DNA of 64,000 nt from NCBI RefSeq assembly GCF_011759505.1, contig NZ_JAAOYO010000001.1:806001-870000 (forward strand). Reading direction: 5' to 3'. This document shows positions 10,040 through 18,882 of this stretch, one piece after another; positions within the stretch are counted from its first letter, which is position 1, and each line of letters begins with the position of its first letter. The notes under the pieces were generated by a model. The model was not told the origin of the DNA and searched no databases. It saw nothing but the letters and a program-made list of their open reading frames with translations. The position numbers and the translations under genes were made by a program. The stretch is from Curtobacterium salicis. Lineage in GTDB: Bacteria; Actinomycetota; Actinomycetes; Actinomycetales; Microbacteriaceae.

Positions 10040-11551
10040 TCAGCGACGCATCGCGATGACCGCCGAGGACTTCGCGCTGGCGGTCGCGACGCCCGGGTGC
10101 GTCATCGAGACGCGCACCCGGTACTTCGCCTCCGGCAGGCTGCCGAGAGCGAACCGCACCGAGTTCGTGCCTTTCACGACCTTGACGTTCTTCGCGACGG
10201 TGTGCCACGAGCCGGAACCGCTCCGCGCGACCGACACGGTCGCCGTCGTCCCGGACACCCAGGCGGCGTCGTGGAACTTGACGGTCGTGGCACCCGTGGC
10301 GCTCGGGTCGGTCCGGAGGTGGATCGCCTTGAGGTGCCAGGTCAGCGAGCCCGGGTCCTCGTTCGGGTCGAACCGCAGCTGGCTGATCGTCCGACCGGCC
10401 CAGCCGAGCTTCGGCGACAGCGCGTCCTCGTCGAGGTCGTTCTGCGCCGACAGGTCGATGTCGATACGCCGGGCGTTCCCGCCGGACCAGGTGAGCATGT
10501 CGTTGCCGATCTGCGGGACCGTCGACGAGGGGTCCCACCAGATGAGCCGCGCCATCTTGCCGCCGCCGGGGGTGCCGGCGAGCGAGAAGCCGCCGTCGTA
10601 GGTGTACTCGACCGACAGGTGGTGGTACGAGTTCGCCAGGAAGCGCGACACCGGGAGGGACAGCTGCGAGTCACCGGGGTACTGCCCCGAGTTCCGGGCC
10701 GTCATGCCGTCGGCGCCGTAGCCGAGGACCGTCGCGTACTTCACGCCGACACCGCTGGCGTTGCCCGCGTTCGTGAACACCCACGGCTTCCCCCGCTGCC
10801 GGGTCGCGAGGTCGACACCCTGTCGGACGTTGGGCGAGTCGACGACCGGGCGGGGGCGACGTGCCACGACGGCGTCGCCGTAGGTCCCCGGCGGGTAGGC
10901 GGCGTGCGCACCACCGGCGCCGCGCAGCCGCGTCCAGTCGATGAGCGCCGTCCCGGACTTGCCGGCCGGCAGCACCACGGGGTCGAGCCGGAGCGCGACG
11001 ATCTTGCCCGACCAGGGACGCCCGGACTGCAGCGTCGACGCGGACGACAGCGAGAGGTCGTAGACCTTGTTGCCCGGCGTGACCGGGAACGTGATGCCGC
11101 CGCCGCACTCCGAGGTCTTCTCGCGGCAGGTCCACCACCACACGGCGCCGATCTGCCGGTCGAAGGGCTGGCTCATCTTGAAGGACAGGCGCTTGTACCG
11201 CGACGCGTCGATGGGCATCGCCGCACCGTCGCGTCCGTACGGCAGGCTGCCGCTGACCGTGTCGACGAGGGACACCGAGTCCCCGGACCGCAGCGCGACG
11301 CGGAGATTCCCGTTGCTGACCGCCGCCGAGGTGCCCACCGCGTCGGTGTTCTGGTCGGCGGTGTTCGAGTAGTCCCACGGGTCGCCGTAGACCTCGGAGG
11401 CGAAGTCCGGCGACTCGACCTCCCGGGTGGCGGCCTGGGCCGGCGCGGCCGTCGGGACGATGGTGACGGTCGTCCCGACCAGTGCCGCGAAGGCGGTCGT
11501 GACGACGATGAGCGCGGTACGACGACGTGCCACGCGGTGACGCTGCTGCAT
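10040..11551 (-). CDS. Secreted protein of unknown function
   Basis: A 503-residue protein with an Arg-rich N-region, a hydrophobic core and an APAQA-A signal-peptidase site near residue 40. The mature part reads as beta-rich. A central stretch of about 300 residues includes ALIDWTRLRG and IGAVWWWTCREK, with Cys residues about 7 apart (CREKTSEC), and the Val/Thr-rich C-terminal 90 residues resemble an Ig/fibronectin-like module. No catalytic motif is recognised. AGGGGA before ATG 11551 supports the start. The composition suggests an extracellular glycan- or wall-associated role, which is speculation. The nearest related theme is the GT2/GH18 pair 7 kb away. Confidence 0.75.
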   Translation of the reverse strand: MQQRHRVARRRTALIVVTTAFAALVGTTVTIVPTAAPAQAATREVESPDFASEVYGDPWDYSNTADQNTDAVGTSAAVSNGNLRVALRSGDSVSLVDTVSGSLPYGRDGAAMPIDASRYKRLSFKMSQPFDRQIGAVWWWTCREKTSECGGGITFPVTPGNKVYDLSLSSASTLQSGRPWSGKIVALRLDPVVLPAGKSGTALIDWTRLRGAGGAHAAYPPGTYGDAVVARRPRPVVDSPNVRQGVDLATRQRGKPWVFTNAGNASGVGVKYATVLGYGADGMTARNSGQYPGDSQLSLPVSRFLANSYHHLSVEYTYDGGFSLAGTPGGGKMARLIWWDPSSTVPQIGNDMLTWSGGNARRIDIDLSAQNDLDEDALSPKLGWAGRTISQLRFDPNEDPGSLTWHLKAIHLRTDPSATGATTVKFHDAAWVSGTTATVSVARSGSGSWHTVAKNVKVVKGTNSVRFALGSLPEAKYRVRVSMTHPGVATASAKSSAVIAMRR

Positions 11552-11644
11552 GCTGCTGATCCCCTGACCTGCACCGTCACGGCGACGGTACGAGGTGACC
11601 GTACCCAGCGGAGCGACCGGAGTCAGTCCGCATTCGTGGGGACA

Positions 11645-11671
11645 AGCGCACCCGTCTTCAGGGGGTGCGCT
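11645..11671 (-). terminator. Probable terminator after the deformylase gene
   Basis: Arms AGCGCACCC (11645-11653) and GGGTGCGCT (11663-11671) are exact complements with a 9-nt loop. The hairpin sits 34 bp past the def stop and before the promoter region of the secreted-protein gene. Confidence 0.5.
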
Positions 11672-11705
11672 CGCGCTCCGGCGGGTGGCGCGGAGCGGCC
11701 GCCGC

Positions 11706-12200
11706 TCAGTGGAACCAGTCCTGCGCCCGGATGTCGCGCAGCGCCTGTCGCCGGGTGTCCGGGTCGAGCGTCATCACGTAGACGGTGCCGTCGAGGTGGT
11801 CGCACTCGTGTTGCAGGGCCTCGGCCATCAGCCCGGTGCCCTCGAGCTCGACCGGTTCGCCGTCGACGTCGACGCCCCGGACCTTCGCGTACGGGAAGCG
11901 CTTCGTCGGGTACGCCAGACCGGGCACGGACAGGCAGCCCTCGTCCATGAGCTCGGGCTCGCCGGACGTCTCGACGACCTCCGGGTTCAGGACGTACCCG
12001 ACCTCGCCGTCGACGTTGTACGAGAAGGCGCGGAGCCCGACGCCGATCTGCGGCGCGGCGACACCGGCACGGCCGGGCTCCTGGACGGTGTCGATGAGGT
12101 CCTGCACGAGTTCGCGGACCCCGTCAGACCCGATGCGGACCGGGTCGGCGGGCGAACGGAGGACGGGGTCGCCGAAGAGGCGGATGGGACGGACGGTCAC
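11706..12200 (-). CDS. def: Peptide deformylase
   Basis: A 164-residue metalloenzyme removing the formyl group from nascent N-terminal methionine. The three family motifs are present: [19 protein letters not shown] with the metal-binding Cys, and QHECDHLDG with His131, catalytic Glu132 and His135. The GTG start at 12200 lies one base after the pyruvate carboxylase TAA, so the two are almost certainly co-transcribed and may be translationally coupled. The paralogue count cannot be judged from this window. Confidence 0.95.
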   Translation of the reverse strand: MTVRPIRLFGDPVLRSPADPVRIGSDGVRELVQDLIDTVQEPGRAGVAAPQIGVGLRAFSYNVDGEVGYVLNPEVVETSGEPELMDEGCLSVPGLAYPTKRFPYAKVRGVDVDGEPVELEGTGLMAEALQHECDHLDGTVYVMTLDPDTRRQALRDIRAQDWFH

Positions 12201-12201
12201 G

Positions 12202-15200
12202 TTACTGCAGCACCACCAGGAGGTCGCCGGCGTCCACCTGCTGGGTCACCGGGATCGCGAGACGGCCGACGGTCCCCGCGACGGGTGCCGTGATGGCCGC
12301 TTCCATCTTCATCGCCTCGATGCTCGCCACGGCCTGACCGGCCTCGACGACGTCACCGACGGCGACCTTGAGCGTCACGACCCCGGAGAACGGGGCAGCG
12401 ACGTGCTTCGGGTCGGACCGGTCCGCCTTCTCGGCGGCCTTGGTCTCCACGACGACCGACCGGTCACGCACGGCCACCGGCCGCAGCTGGCCGTTCATCG
12501 TCGCCATCACGGTCCGGATCCCCCGGGCGTCGACCTCGCCGATCGCCTCGAGCCCGACGAGCAGGTTCACGCCCTTGCCGAGCGGCACGACGTGCTCCTC
12601 GCCGGCGCGCAGCCCGTAGAGGTAGTCGACCGTCGGCACCACGGAGAGGTCGCCGTACTCGTCGCGGATCTGCTGGAACTGCCGGGTCGGCTGGTCGAAC
12701 AACAGCCGGTTGAGGGCCTGCTGTCGCGCCGTGCCGGGGGTGTCGAGCGCCGCACGCTCGTGCTCCGGCACCGGCGTGACCGCGATCCGGACGTCACGAC
12801 CGGCGAGGACCTTCGAGCGGAACGGTTCGGGCCAGCCGCCCGGCAGGTCGCCGAGTTCGCCCGCCATGAAGCCGATCACCGAGTCCGGCACGTCGTACTT
12901 CTCCGGGTGCTGCTCGAAGTCCGCCGGGTCGGCGTCGACCGCTGCGAGCTGCAGGGCGAGGTCGCCGACGACCTTCGACGACGGCGTGACCTTCGGCGGG
13001 CGTCCGAGGATCCGGTTCGCCTCGGCGTACCAGTCCTCGACCTGCTCGAACCGGTCGCCGAGCCCGAGGGCCATCGCCTGCTGGCGGAGGTTCGACAGCT
13101 GTCCACCGGGGATCTCGTGCTTGTAGACGCGCCCGGTCGGCCCGGCGAGCCCGGACTCGAACGGCGCGTACACGCGGCGGACCGCCTCCCAGTACGGCTC
13201 GAGGTCGCCGACGGCGCCCAGGTCGATGCCGGTGTCCCGCTCGGTGTGCGCCAGCGCCGCCACCAGGGCCGACATGCTCGGCTGGCTGGTCGTCCCCGCC
13301 ATCGGCGCCGCGGCCACGTCGACCGCGTCCGCACCGGCGCGGGAGGCCGCCAGCAGCGTCGCGAGCTGCCCACCGGCGGTGTCGTGCGTGTGCACGTGCA
13401 CCGGCTGGTCGAAGCGCTCCCGCAGCGCGGCGACCAGCTTCTCGGCCGCCCCCGCGCGGAGGAGGCCCGCCATGTCCTTGATGCCGATGACGTGCGCACC
13501 GGCGTCGACCATCTGCTCGGCGAGCCGCAGGTAGTAGTCGAGCGTGTACAGGTCCTCGGCCGGGTCGAGGAGGTCGCCGGTGTAGCAGAGCGCCGCTTCC
13601 GCGACGGCCGTGCCGGTCGCGAGTACGGCCTCCAGGGCGGGACGCAACTGGCTGACGTCGTTCAGCGCGTCGAAGACCCGGAACACGTCGACGCCGGTCG
13701 CGGCCGCCTCGGCCACGAACGCGTCGGTCACCTCGGTCGGGTACGGCGTGTAGCCGACCGTGTTGCGGCCACGCAGCAGCATCTGGATCGGGATGTTCGG
13801 CATCGCCTGGCGCAGCGACGTCAGGCGCTCCCAGGGGTCCTCGCCGAGGAACCGGAGGGCGACGTCGTACGTCGCGCCGCCCCAGGCCTCGACGCTGAGC
13901 AGCTGCGGGGTGAGCCGGGCGACGTACGGGGCGACCGCGACGAGGTCCTTCGTGCGCACCCGGGTGGCGAGGAGCGACTGGTGCGCGTCCCGCATCGTGG
14001 TCTCGGTGACGGCGAGGGCGGTCTGTGCACGGAGCGACCGCGCCCACTCGGCCGGGCCGACGCGGAGCAGCAGGTCGCGCTGTCCCTCGGGCACCGGGGC
14101 GGTGAGGTCGGCGGCCGGCAGCTTGAGCGCCGGGTCGACGACGTGCGCGGCGGGCGAGCCGTTCGGCTTGTTCACCGTGACGTCGGCCAGCCAGTTGAGG
14201 ACCTTCGTGCCGCGGTCCTTCGACACGTGGCCGGCGAACAGCTGCGGACGCTCGCCGATGAACGCCGTGGAGACGTCCCCGCGGGCGAAGTCCGGGTCCT
14301 CGAGGACTGCCTGCAGGAACGGGATGTTCGTGCTCACGCCGCGGATCCGGAACTCGGCCAGGGCACGGCGCGCCCGGGCGACCGCCGCCGGGAAGTCACG
14401 GCCGCGGCACGTCATCTTCGCGAGCATCGAGTCGAAGTGCGGGCTGATCTGCGCTCCGGTCGCCACCGTGCCGCCGTCCAGGCGGACGCCGGCGCCACCC
14501 GGGCTGCGGTACGTCGTGATGCGACCGGTGTCCGGTCGGAAGCCCTGGGTCGGGTCCTCGGTCGTGATGCGGGTCTGCAGCGCGGCACCGTGCACCGAGA
14601 CGGTGTCCTGCGACAGGCCGAGGTCGGCGAGGGTCTCCCCCGCCGCGATGCGCATCTGCGACTGCACCAGGTCGACGTCGGTGACCTCTTCGGTGACCGT
14701 GTGCTCGACCTGGATGCGCGGGTTCATCTCGATGAAGACGTGCTGCCCGGCGCGCTCGCCAACGGTGTCGAGCAGGAACTCGACCGTGCCGGCGTTGACG
14801 TACCCGATCGACCGGGCGAAGGCGACGGCGTCGCGGTGCAGTGCTGCGGCGACGGCCGGGTCGAGGTTCGGTGCCGGAGCGATCTCGACGACCTTCTGGT
14901 TGCGCCGCTGCACCGAGCAGTCCCGCTCGAACAGGTGGATCGTGCCGGCGTCCGTGCCGGTGGCGTCGGCGAGGATCTGCACTTCGATGTGCCGCGGCCG
15001 GAGCACCGCCATCTCGAGGAACATCGTCGGGTCGCCGAACGCACTGTCGGCTTCGCGCATCGCCTCTTCGAGGGCCGGACGGAGCTCGGCGGGGGTCTCG
15101 ACCCGACGCATGCCACGACCGCCGCCACCGGCGACGGCCTTCGCGAACACCGGGAAGCCGATCGCTTCGGCGCCGGCGACGAGTTCGTCGACGTCACGAC

Positions 15201-15612
15201 TGGCCGGGGTGCTCGCGAGCACCGGGACGCCCGCCGCGATCGCGTGCTCCTTCGCCGTCACCTTGTTGCCGGCCATCTCGAGCACGTGCTCGCCCGGGCC
15301 GATGAAGGTGATGCCGGCGGCAGCGGCAGCGGCAGCCAGCTCGGGGTTCTCGGACAGGAACCCGTAGCCCGGGTAGATCGCGTCCGCCCCCGACTCGCGG
15401 GCGACCCGGATGATCTCGGAGACGTCCAGGTAGGCGCGGACCGGATGGCCACGCTCGCCGATCAGGTAGGCCTCGTCGGCCTTCAACCGGTGCAGGGAGT
15501 TGCGGTCTTCGTACGGGTAGACCGCCACGGTCCGGGCACCGAGCTCGTACGCTGCGCGGAAGGCTCGGATGGCGATCTCGCCACGGTTCGCGACCAGGAT
15601 CTTGGTGAACAC
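12202..15612 (-). CDS. pyc: Pyruvate carboxylase
   Basis: A 1136-residue single-chain biotin enzyme carboxylating pyruvate to oxaloacetate (anaplerosis). Domains in order: biotin carboxylase (about 1-460, with GGGGRGM and the [14 protein letters not shown] motif), carboxyltransferase (about 530-1000, starting [16 protein letters not shown] and with HTHDTAGG metal-binding residues), and biotin carrier domain with the biotinylated Lys1102 in EAMKMEA. The GTG start at 15612 has AAAGGGA about 5 bases upstream. It is divergent from parA and is followed immediately by def. Confidence 0.97.
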   Translation of the reverse strand: MFTKILVANRGEIAIRAFRAAYELGARTVAVYPYEDRNSLHRLKADEAYLIGERGHPVRAYLDVSEIIRVARESGADAIYPGYGFLSENPELAAAAAAAGITFIGPGEHVLEMAGNKVTAKEHAIAAGVPVLASTPASRDVDELVAGAEAIGFPVFAKAVAGGGGRGMRRVETPAELRPALEEAMREADSAFGDPTMFLEMAVLRPRHIEVQILADATGTDAGTIHLFERDCSVQRRNQKVVEIAPAPNLDPAVAAALHRDAVAFARSIGYVNAGTVEFLLDTVGERAGQHVFIEMNPRIQVEHTVTEEVTDVDLVQSQMRIAAGETLADLGLSQDTVSVHGAALQTRITTEDPTQGFRPDTGRITTYRSPGGAGVRLDGGTVATGAQISPHFDSMLAKMTCRGRDFPAAVARARRALAEFRIRGVSTNIPFLQAVLEDPDFARGDVSTAFIGERPQLFAGHVSKDRGTKVLNWLADVTVNKPNGSPAAHVVDPALKLPAADLTAPVPEGQRDLLLRVGPAEWARSLRAQTALAVTETTMRDAHQSLLATRVRTKDLVAVAPYVARLTPQLLSVEAWGGATYDVALRFLGEDPWERLTSLRQAMPNIPIQMLLRGRNTVGYTPYPTEVTDAFVAEAAATGVDVFRVFDALNDVSQLRPALEAVLATGTAVAEAALCYTGDLLDPAEDLYTLDYYLRLAEQMVDAGAHVIGIKDMAGLLRAGAAEKLVAALRERFDQPVHVHTHDTAGGQLATLLAASRAGADAVDVAAAPMAGTTSQPSMSALVAALAHTERDTGIDLGAVGDLEPYWEAVRRVYAPFESGLAGPTGRVYKHEIPGGQLSNLRQQAMALGLGDRFEQVEDWYAEANRILGRPPKVTPSSKVVGDLALQLAAVDADPADFEQHPEKYDVPDSVIGFMAGELGDLPGGWPEPFRSKVLAGRDVRIAVTPVPEHERAALDTPGTARQQALNRLLFDQPTRQFQQIRDEYGDLSVVPTVDYLYGLRAGEEHVVPLGKGVNLLVGLEAIGEVDARGIRTVMATMNGQLRPVAVRDRSVVVETKAAEKADRSDPKHVAAPFSGVVTLKVAVGDVVEAGQAVASIEAMKMEAAITAPVAGTVGRLAIPVTQQVDAGDLLVVLQ

Positions 15613-15672
15613 GAGGTCCCTTTCAGCCCGGGTTGAGGTCTCACAACCTTACTGGCGGTAACGTTGCTCATC

Positions 15673-16491
15673 GTGCATGTACTCAGCGTGAGCTCGCTCA
15701 AGGGCGGTGTCGGCAAGACGACGGTGACGCTCGGCCTGACGTCGGCAGCGTTCGCCAAGGGTCTGCGCACCCTCGTGGTGGACCTCGACCCCCAGTCGGA
15801 CGTCTCCACGGGCCTCGACATCGACCTGACCGGCCACCTCAACGTGGCCGACGTCCTCGAGAACCCGAAGGAGAAGATCGTCCGCCAGGCCATCGCGCCG
15901 TCCGGCTGGACGAAGGGCTCCCAGGGCAAGATCGACGTCATGGTCGGGTCGCCGTCCGCCATCAACTTCGACGGGCCGCACCCGTCGATCCGCGACATCT
16001 GGAAGCTCGAAGAGGCCCTGGCGAACGTCGAGGCCGACTACGACCTGGTCCTCATCGACTGCGCGCCGTCGTTGAACGCCCTGACCCGCACCGCGTGGGC
16101 AGCGTCCGACCGGGTCTCCGTCGTCACCGAGCCCGGCCTGTTCTCGGTCGCCGCGGCGGACCGGGCGCTCCGTGCGATCGAGGAGATCCGTCGTGGTCTG
16201 TCGCCGCGCCTCCAGCCGCTCGGCATCATCGTGAACCGTGCGCGGGTCCAGTCGCTGGAGCACCAGTTCCGCATCAAGGAGCTCCGCGACATGTTCGGGC
16301 CGCTCGTCCTGTCCCCGCAGCTGCCCGAGCGCACCTCGCTCCAGCAGGCGCAGGGTGCTGCGAAGCCCCTGCACGTGTGGCCCGGCGAGTCCGCGCAGGA
16401 GATGGCGCGGAACTTCGACCAGCTGCTCGAGCGCATCATGCGAACGGGCAAGATCGGGCCGTACGCGGACGGTGCGGGCGCCATCGCCTGA
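15673..16491 (+). CDS. ParA-family ATPase
   Basis: A 272-residue deviant Walker-type ATPase with SLKGGVGKTTVTLG (about residues 6-19), VVDLDPQSDVSTG (Walker A'/switch region), and LVLIDCAPSLN. No ParB gene or parS site is seen nearby, so it is probably an orphan ParA involved in positioning some cell component rather than the chromosomal segregation pair. GTG 15673 (reads MHVLSVSSLKGG) is chosen because family members begin this way and a TAACGT -10 box (15659-15664) ends 8 nt upstream, suggesting a leaderless start. A TTG at 15664 is the alternative. The function beyond ATPase is unknown. Confidence 0.88.
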   Translation: MHVLSVSSLKGGVGKTTVTLGLTSAAFAKGLRTLVVDLDPQSDVSTGLDIDLTGHLNVADVLENPKEKIVRQAIAPSGWTKGSQGKIDVMVGSPSAINFDGPHPSIRDIWKLEEALANVEADYDLVLIDCAPSLNALTRTAWAASDRVSVVTEPGLFSVAAADRALRAIEEIRRGLSPRLQPLGIIVNRARVQSLEHQFRIKELRDMFGPLVLSPQLPERTSLQQAQGAAKPLHVWPGESAQEMARNFDQLLERIMRTGKIGPYADGAGAIA

Positions 16492-16510
16492 CGCTCGTCC
16501 GTCACGCACG

Positions 16511-16540
16511 AGGGGTCGCCTGCGGGCGACCCTTCGTCGT
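16511..16540 (+). terminator. Terminator after parA
   Basis: GGGTCGCC (16513-16520) pairs with GGCGACCC (16525-16532) across the loop TGCG, followed by a T-containing tail (TTCGTCGTT). It lies 20 bp past the parA stop. Confidence 0.7.
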
Positions 16541-16651
16541 TACCGGGGACCGTGCCTCGCCCTCAGGGCCGCCCCGTGCGGAGCCGAGCCGGCGTACCCG
16601 GGCCTGCCGCGCCTCCCGAGAGAGCACGACGCACCGCCGGCCGGACGCCGC

Positions 16652-16700
16652 GATGCCGGAATCCGGGCATCTGGGGCGGCGAGGTGCCGCGATCGCGGCA
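16652..16700 (-). terminator. Palindromic region downstream of the MerR gene, possible terminator
   Basis: Contains a perfect 16-bp palindrome TGCCGCGATCGCGGCA (16685-16700) and an imperfect hairpin with GATGCC/GGCATC arms (16652-16671). It lies 90 bp beyond the stop of the minus-strand MerR gene. The 16492-16790 interval otherwise shows no supported gene. Confidence 0.35.
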
Positions 16701-16790
16701 TCTCGGGCGGGTGCGCGCGCGACGCGAGGCACGGGCCGCGGCCGGGAGGCGCGGAGCGCGGCCGTCAGGCGGCCGACGGAACCGGGACGG

Positions 16791-17351
16791 TCAGGAAGCG
16801 CGGGTCGCGCGTCGCGCCGCGAGCTCGTCGCTCGGGTCCTCCGCCGGGGTGGCGTCGAGCTCCACCAGGGAGGACTCGACCTCACGCAGGACCTTGCCCA
16901 CGGCGATGCCGAAGACGCCCTGACCGCGGGAGACCAGGTCGATGACCTCGTCGTCCGAGGTGCACAGGTACACCGAGGCGCCGTCGGACATCAGGGTGGT
17001 CTGTGCCAGGTCGCTCACACCGGCTTCGCGGAGCTGGTTCACGGCCGTGCGGATCTGCTGCAGCGAGATGCCGGTGTCGAGCAGACGCTTGACGAGCTTG
17101 AGGACCAGGATGTCCCGGAAGCCGTAGAGCCGCTGCGACCCGGAGCCGGCAGCGCCGCGGATGGTGGGCTGGACGAGTTCGGTCCGGGCCCAGTAGTCGA
17201 GCTGGCGGTAGCTGATGCCGGCGGCCTTGGCGGCGACGGTGCCGCGGTAGCCGTTCTGTTCGTCGTGCTCGGGCAGACCGTCGGTGAAGAGCAGCCCGAG
17301 GTCGTACCGCGTCATGTCAGACGGGGTACCGGGGACATCGTTCCCACTCAT
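16791..17351 (-). CDS. MerR-family transcriptional regulator (Rv1830-like)
   Basis: A 186-residue protein. The winged HTH (about residues 30-100) includes GISYRQLDYWART and GSGSQRLYGFRDILVL, followed by a coiled C-terminal region and a charged tail (SDELAARRATRAS). In M. tuberculosis the MerR gene Rv1830 lies downstream of garA (Rv1827) and Rv1828. The same order is kept here, but without the Rv1829 nuclease-like gene. ATG 17351 is preceded by GGAAGG. The longer open frame upstream overlaps the preceding gene and is not coding. The target genes are unknown. Confidence 0.85.
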   Translation of the reverse strand: MSGNDVPGTPSDMTRYDLGLLFTDGLPEHDEQNGYRGTVAAKAAGISYRQLDYWARTELVQPTIRGAAGSGSQRLYGFRDILVLKLVKRLLDTGISLQQIRTAVNQLREAGVSDLAQTTLMSDGASVYLCTSDDEVIDLVSRGQGVFGIAVGKVLREVESSLVELDATPAEDPSDELAARRATRAS

Positions 17352-17535
17352 CAGCTTGCCTTCCACGACGATCGAGCTCCCACCCGAAGCTTCAACAGCG
17401 GGTTGAGAGTTGTTCCGAGGTCCACGGTAGCGAGTCGGGCGCCGTGGAGGCGGGACATCCGCTCCGGCGAGTCCGGCGTGTCGAGGATATGCCCCGCGAC
17501 CGCCAGCCGTCGAGGGTCCGACCCGCCCGGGCCGC

Positions 17536-18240
17536 TCACGAGTCGAGCCGACCGATGGCCGCGCGGATGAGTGACGAACGGATGACCTCGAGGTGTCCGG
17601 CGATCTCTCGGGCGAGTTCGAGGGCCTTCGCGCGGGACGTGGCGTCACCGCGGCGGGACACCGGCATGAGTGCGGACTCGATGAGCCCGACCTCTCGCTC
17701 GGCGGTGCTGCGGAAGGTCCGGAGGTGCCGGGGCTCGATGCCGGAGCGCTGGAGCTCGACGAGGGCCTTGAGCACCCCGACCGAGTCCTCGCCGTAGGAG
17801 TCGGACGCCGGGATGAGGGAGGCGGACACCGCGTCGCCGACGAGCATCGGGGACGCACCCGCGGCACGCTGCAGTTCGTCGCGGGAGTACCGGCGTTCCC
17901 GGCCGAGCATCGACGGTCGGGGGACGTCGCCGCCACCGGGCAGCGTCGGTTCGCGTCCGGCGTCGAGGTCGGCGAGGTAGTCCTTGATGACCTTGAGCGG
18001 CAGGTAGTGGTCGCGCTGGAGCCCGAGCACGATGCGCAGCCGGTCGACGTCGGCGGAGGAGAACTTCCGGTAGCCGCTCTGGGTGCGCACCGGGGTCACG
18101 AGTTCGCGCTCCTCGAGGAAGCGCAGCTTGGAGCTCGACAGGTCGGGGAACTCGGGCTTCAGACGCGCGAGGACCTGCCCGATCGTGAGCAGGTCCGGCG
18201 CCGGGGACACCGCCCGCGCCGCAGCGGAGCGGGGTGCCAC
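17536..18240 (-). CDS. MerR-type regulator, FtsR/Rv1828-like
   Basis: A 234-residue protein with N-terminal LLTIGQVLARLKPEFPDLSS, RFLEERELVTPVRT and SGYRKFSSADVDRLR, typical of the FtsR/Rv1828 family, and a long C-terminal effector-like domain. In Corynebacterium glutamicum FtsR activates ftsZ expression, so a division role is a reasonable inference. The GTG start at 18240 shares its first base with the last base of the FHA gene stop (TAGTG), which indicates translational coupling. The length is close to the M. tuberculosis homologue (about 247). Confidence 0.9.
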   Translation of the reverse strand: MAPRSAAARAVSPAPDLLTIGQVLARLKPEFPDLSSSKLRFLEERELVTPVRTQSGYRKFSSADVDRLRIVLGLQRDHYLPLKVIKDYLADLDAGREPTLPGGGDVPRPSMLGRERRYSRDELQRAAGASPMLVGDAVSASLIPASDSYGEDSVGVLKALVELQRSGIEPRHLRTFRSTAEREVGLIESALMPVSRRGDATSRAKALELAREIAGHLEVIRSSLIRAAIGRLDS

Positions 18241-18710
18241 TACGCGTTCGCCAGGCGCGCCAGGTCGACCCGGGAGGCGTAGAACGTCAGGCGGAACTTG
18301 CCGACCTGGACTTCGGAACCGTCGACGAGCAGTGCTTCGTCGATGCGGACGCCGTCGAAGTACGTGCCGTTCAGCGAACCGAGGTCCTTGACGCTGAACG
18401 AGGTCCCCCGTCGGACGAAGTCGGCGTGCTTGCGCGACACCGTGACGTCGTCGAGGAAGATGCTGGCATCGGGGTGTCGTCCGGCCGTGGTGACGTCGGA
18501 GTCGAGGAGGAACCGCGCACCGACGTTGGGGCCGCGCCGGACGACGAGCAACGCCGAGCCCGACGGCAGCGCCGAGATGGCGTCGCGTTCTTCCGCTGTG
18601 ACTCCGGCTTCGGCCGTGAGCGCCGCGGCGTTCTCCATGCTGAAGGTCAGCGTGGTGTCGACCAGCCGCTGCTCCGGGTGTCCCGGCTGCGGGACCACTG
18701 GATCTGGCAT
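18240..18710 (-). CDS. garA: FHA-domain signalling protein, GarA/OdhI-like
   Basis: A 156-residue protein. The FHA domain (about 60-140) has AGRHPDASIFLDDVTVSRKH and LGSLNGTYFDG, which bind phosphothreonine. The N-terminus carries DTTLTF, comparable to the ETT-type phosphorylation motif through which GarA/OdhI are switched by PknB/PknG. In mycobacteria and corynebacteria unphosphorylated GarA/OdhI inhibits 2-oxoglutarate dehydrogenase and reroutes glutamate metabolism. The Thr-Thr pair here is therefore the likely target of a kinase such as the one at 2208 (inference). ATG 18710 has an exceptionally strong GAGGAGGAGG ribosome site. First gene of a three-gene regulatory operon. Confidence 0.9.
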   Translation of the reverse strand: MPDPVVPQPGHPEQRLVDTTLTFSMENAAALTAEAGVTAEERDAISALPSGSALLVVRRGPNVGARFLLDSDVTTAGRHPDASIFLDDVTVSRKHADFVRRGTSFSVKDLGSLNGTYFDGVRIDEALLVDGSEVQVGKFRLTFYASRVDLARLANA

Positions 18711-18808
18711 CGTGGACCTCCTCCTCTTGGTCGCCCAGCGTATCGGAAACGAGCGGGTCGGCGAGAGCCCCGTGCACAGGGGACAGGTGAGGACCCCCGC
18801 AGACGGGA

Positions 18809-18844
18809 CGGGAGGCTCCCCACCAGCTGGTGGGGAGCCTCCCG
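18809..18844. terminator. Perfect 36-bp palindrome
   Basis: Arms CGGGAGGCTCCCCACCAG and its exact complement meet at CAG|CTG. Flanking genes both run on the minus strand: it is 38 bp past the stop of the GH18 gene (18883), so it most likely terminates the GT2-GH18 operon upstream of the garA promoter. Confidence 0.75.
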
Positions 18845-18882
18845 GCACCCGTCCTCCGGGTCGGTCCGCAGCGTGTCCGCGG

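Noticed and set aside
11785..15636. Very long open frame opposite pyc on the plus strand
   Set aside because: High-GC codon bias leaves the complementary frame open. The product is Arg/Gly/Val/Asp-rich with no motif, while pyc is certain. Similar antisense frames opposite putA, the kinase and the GT2 gene were rejected for the same reason.
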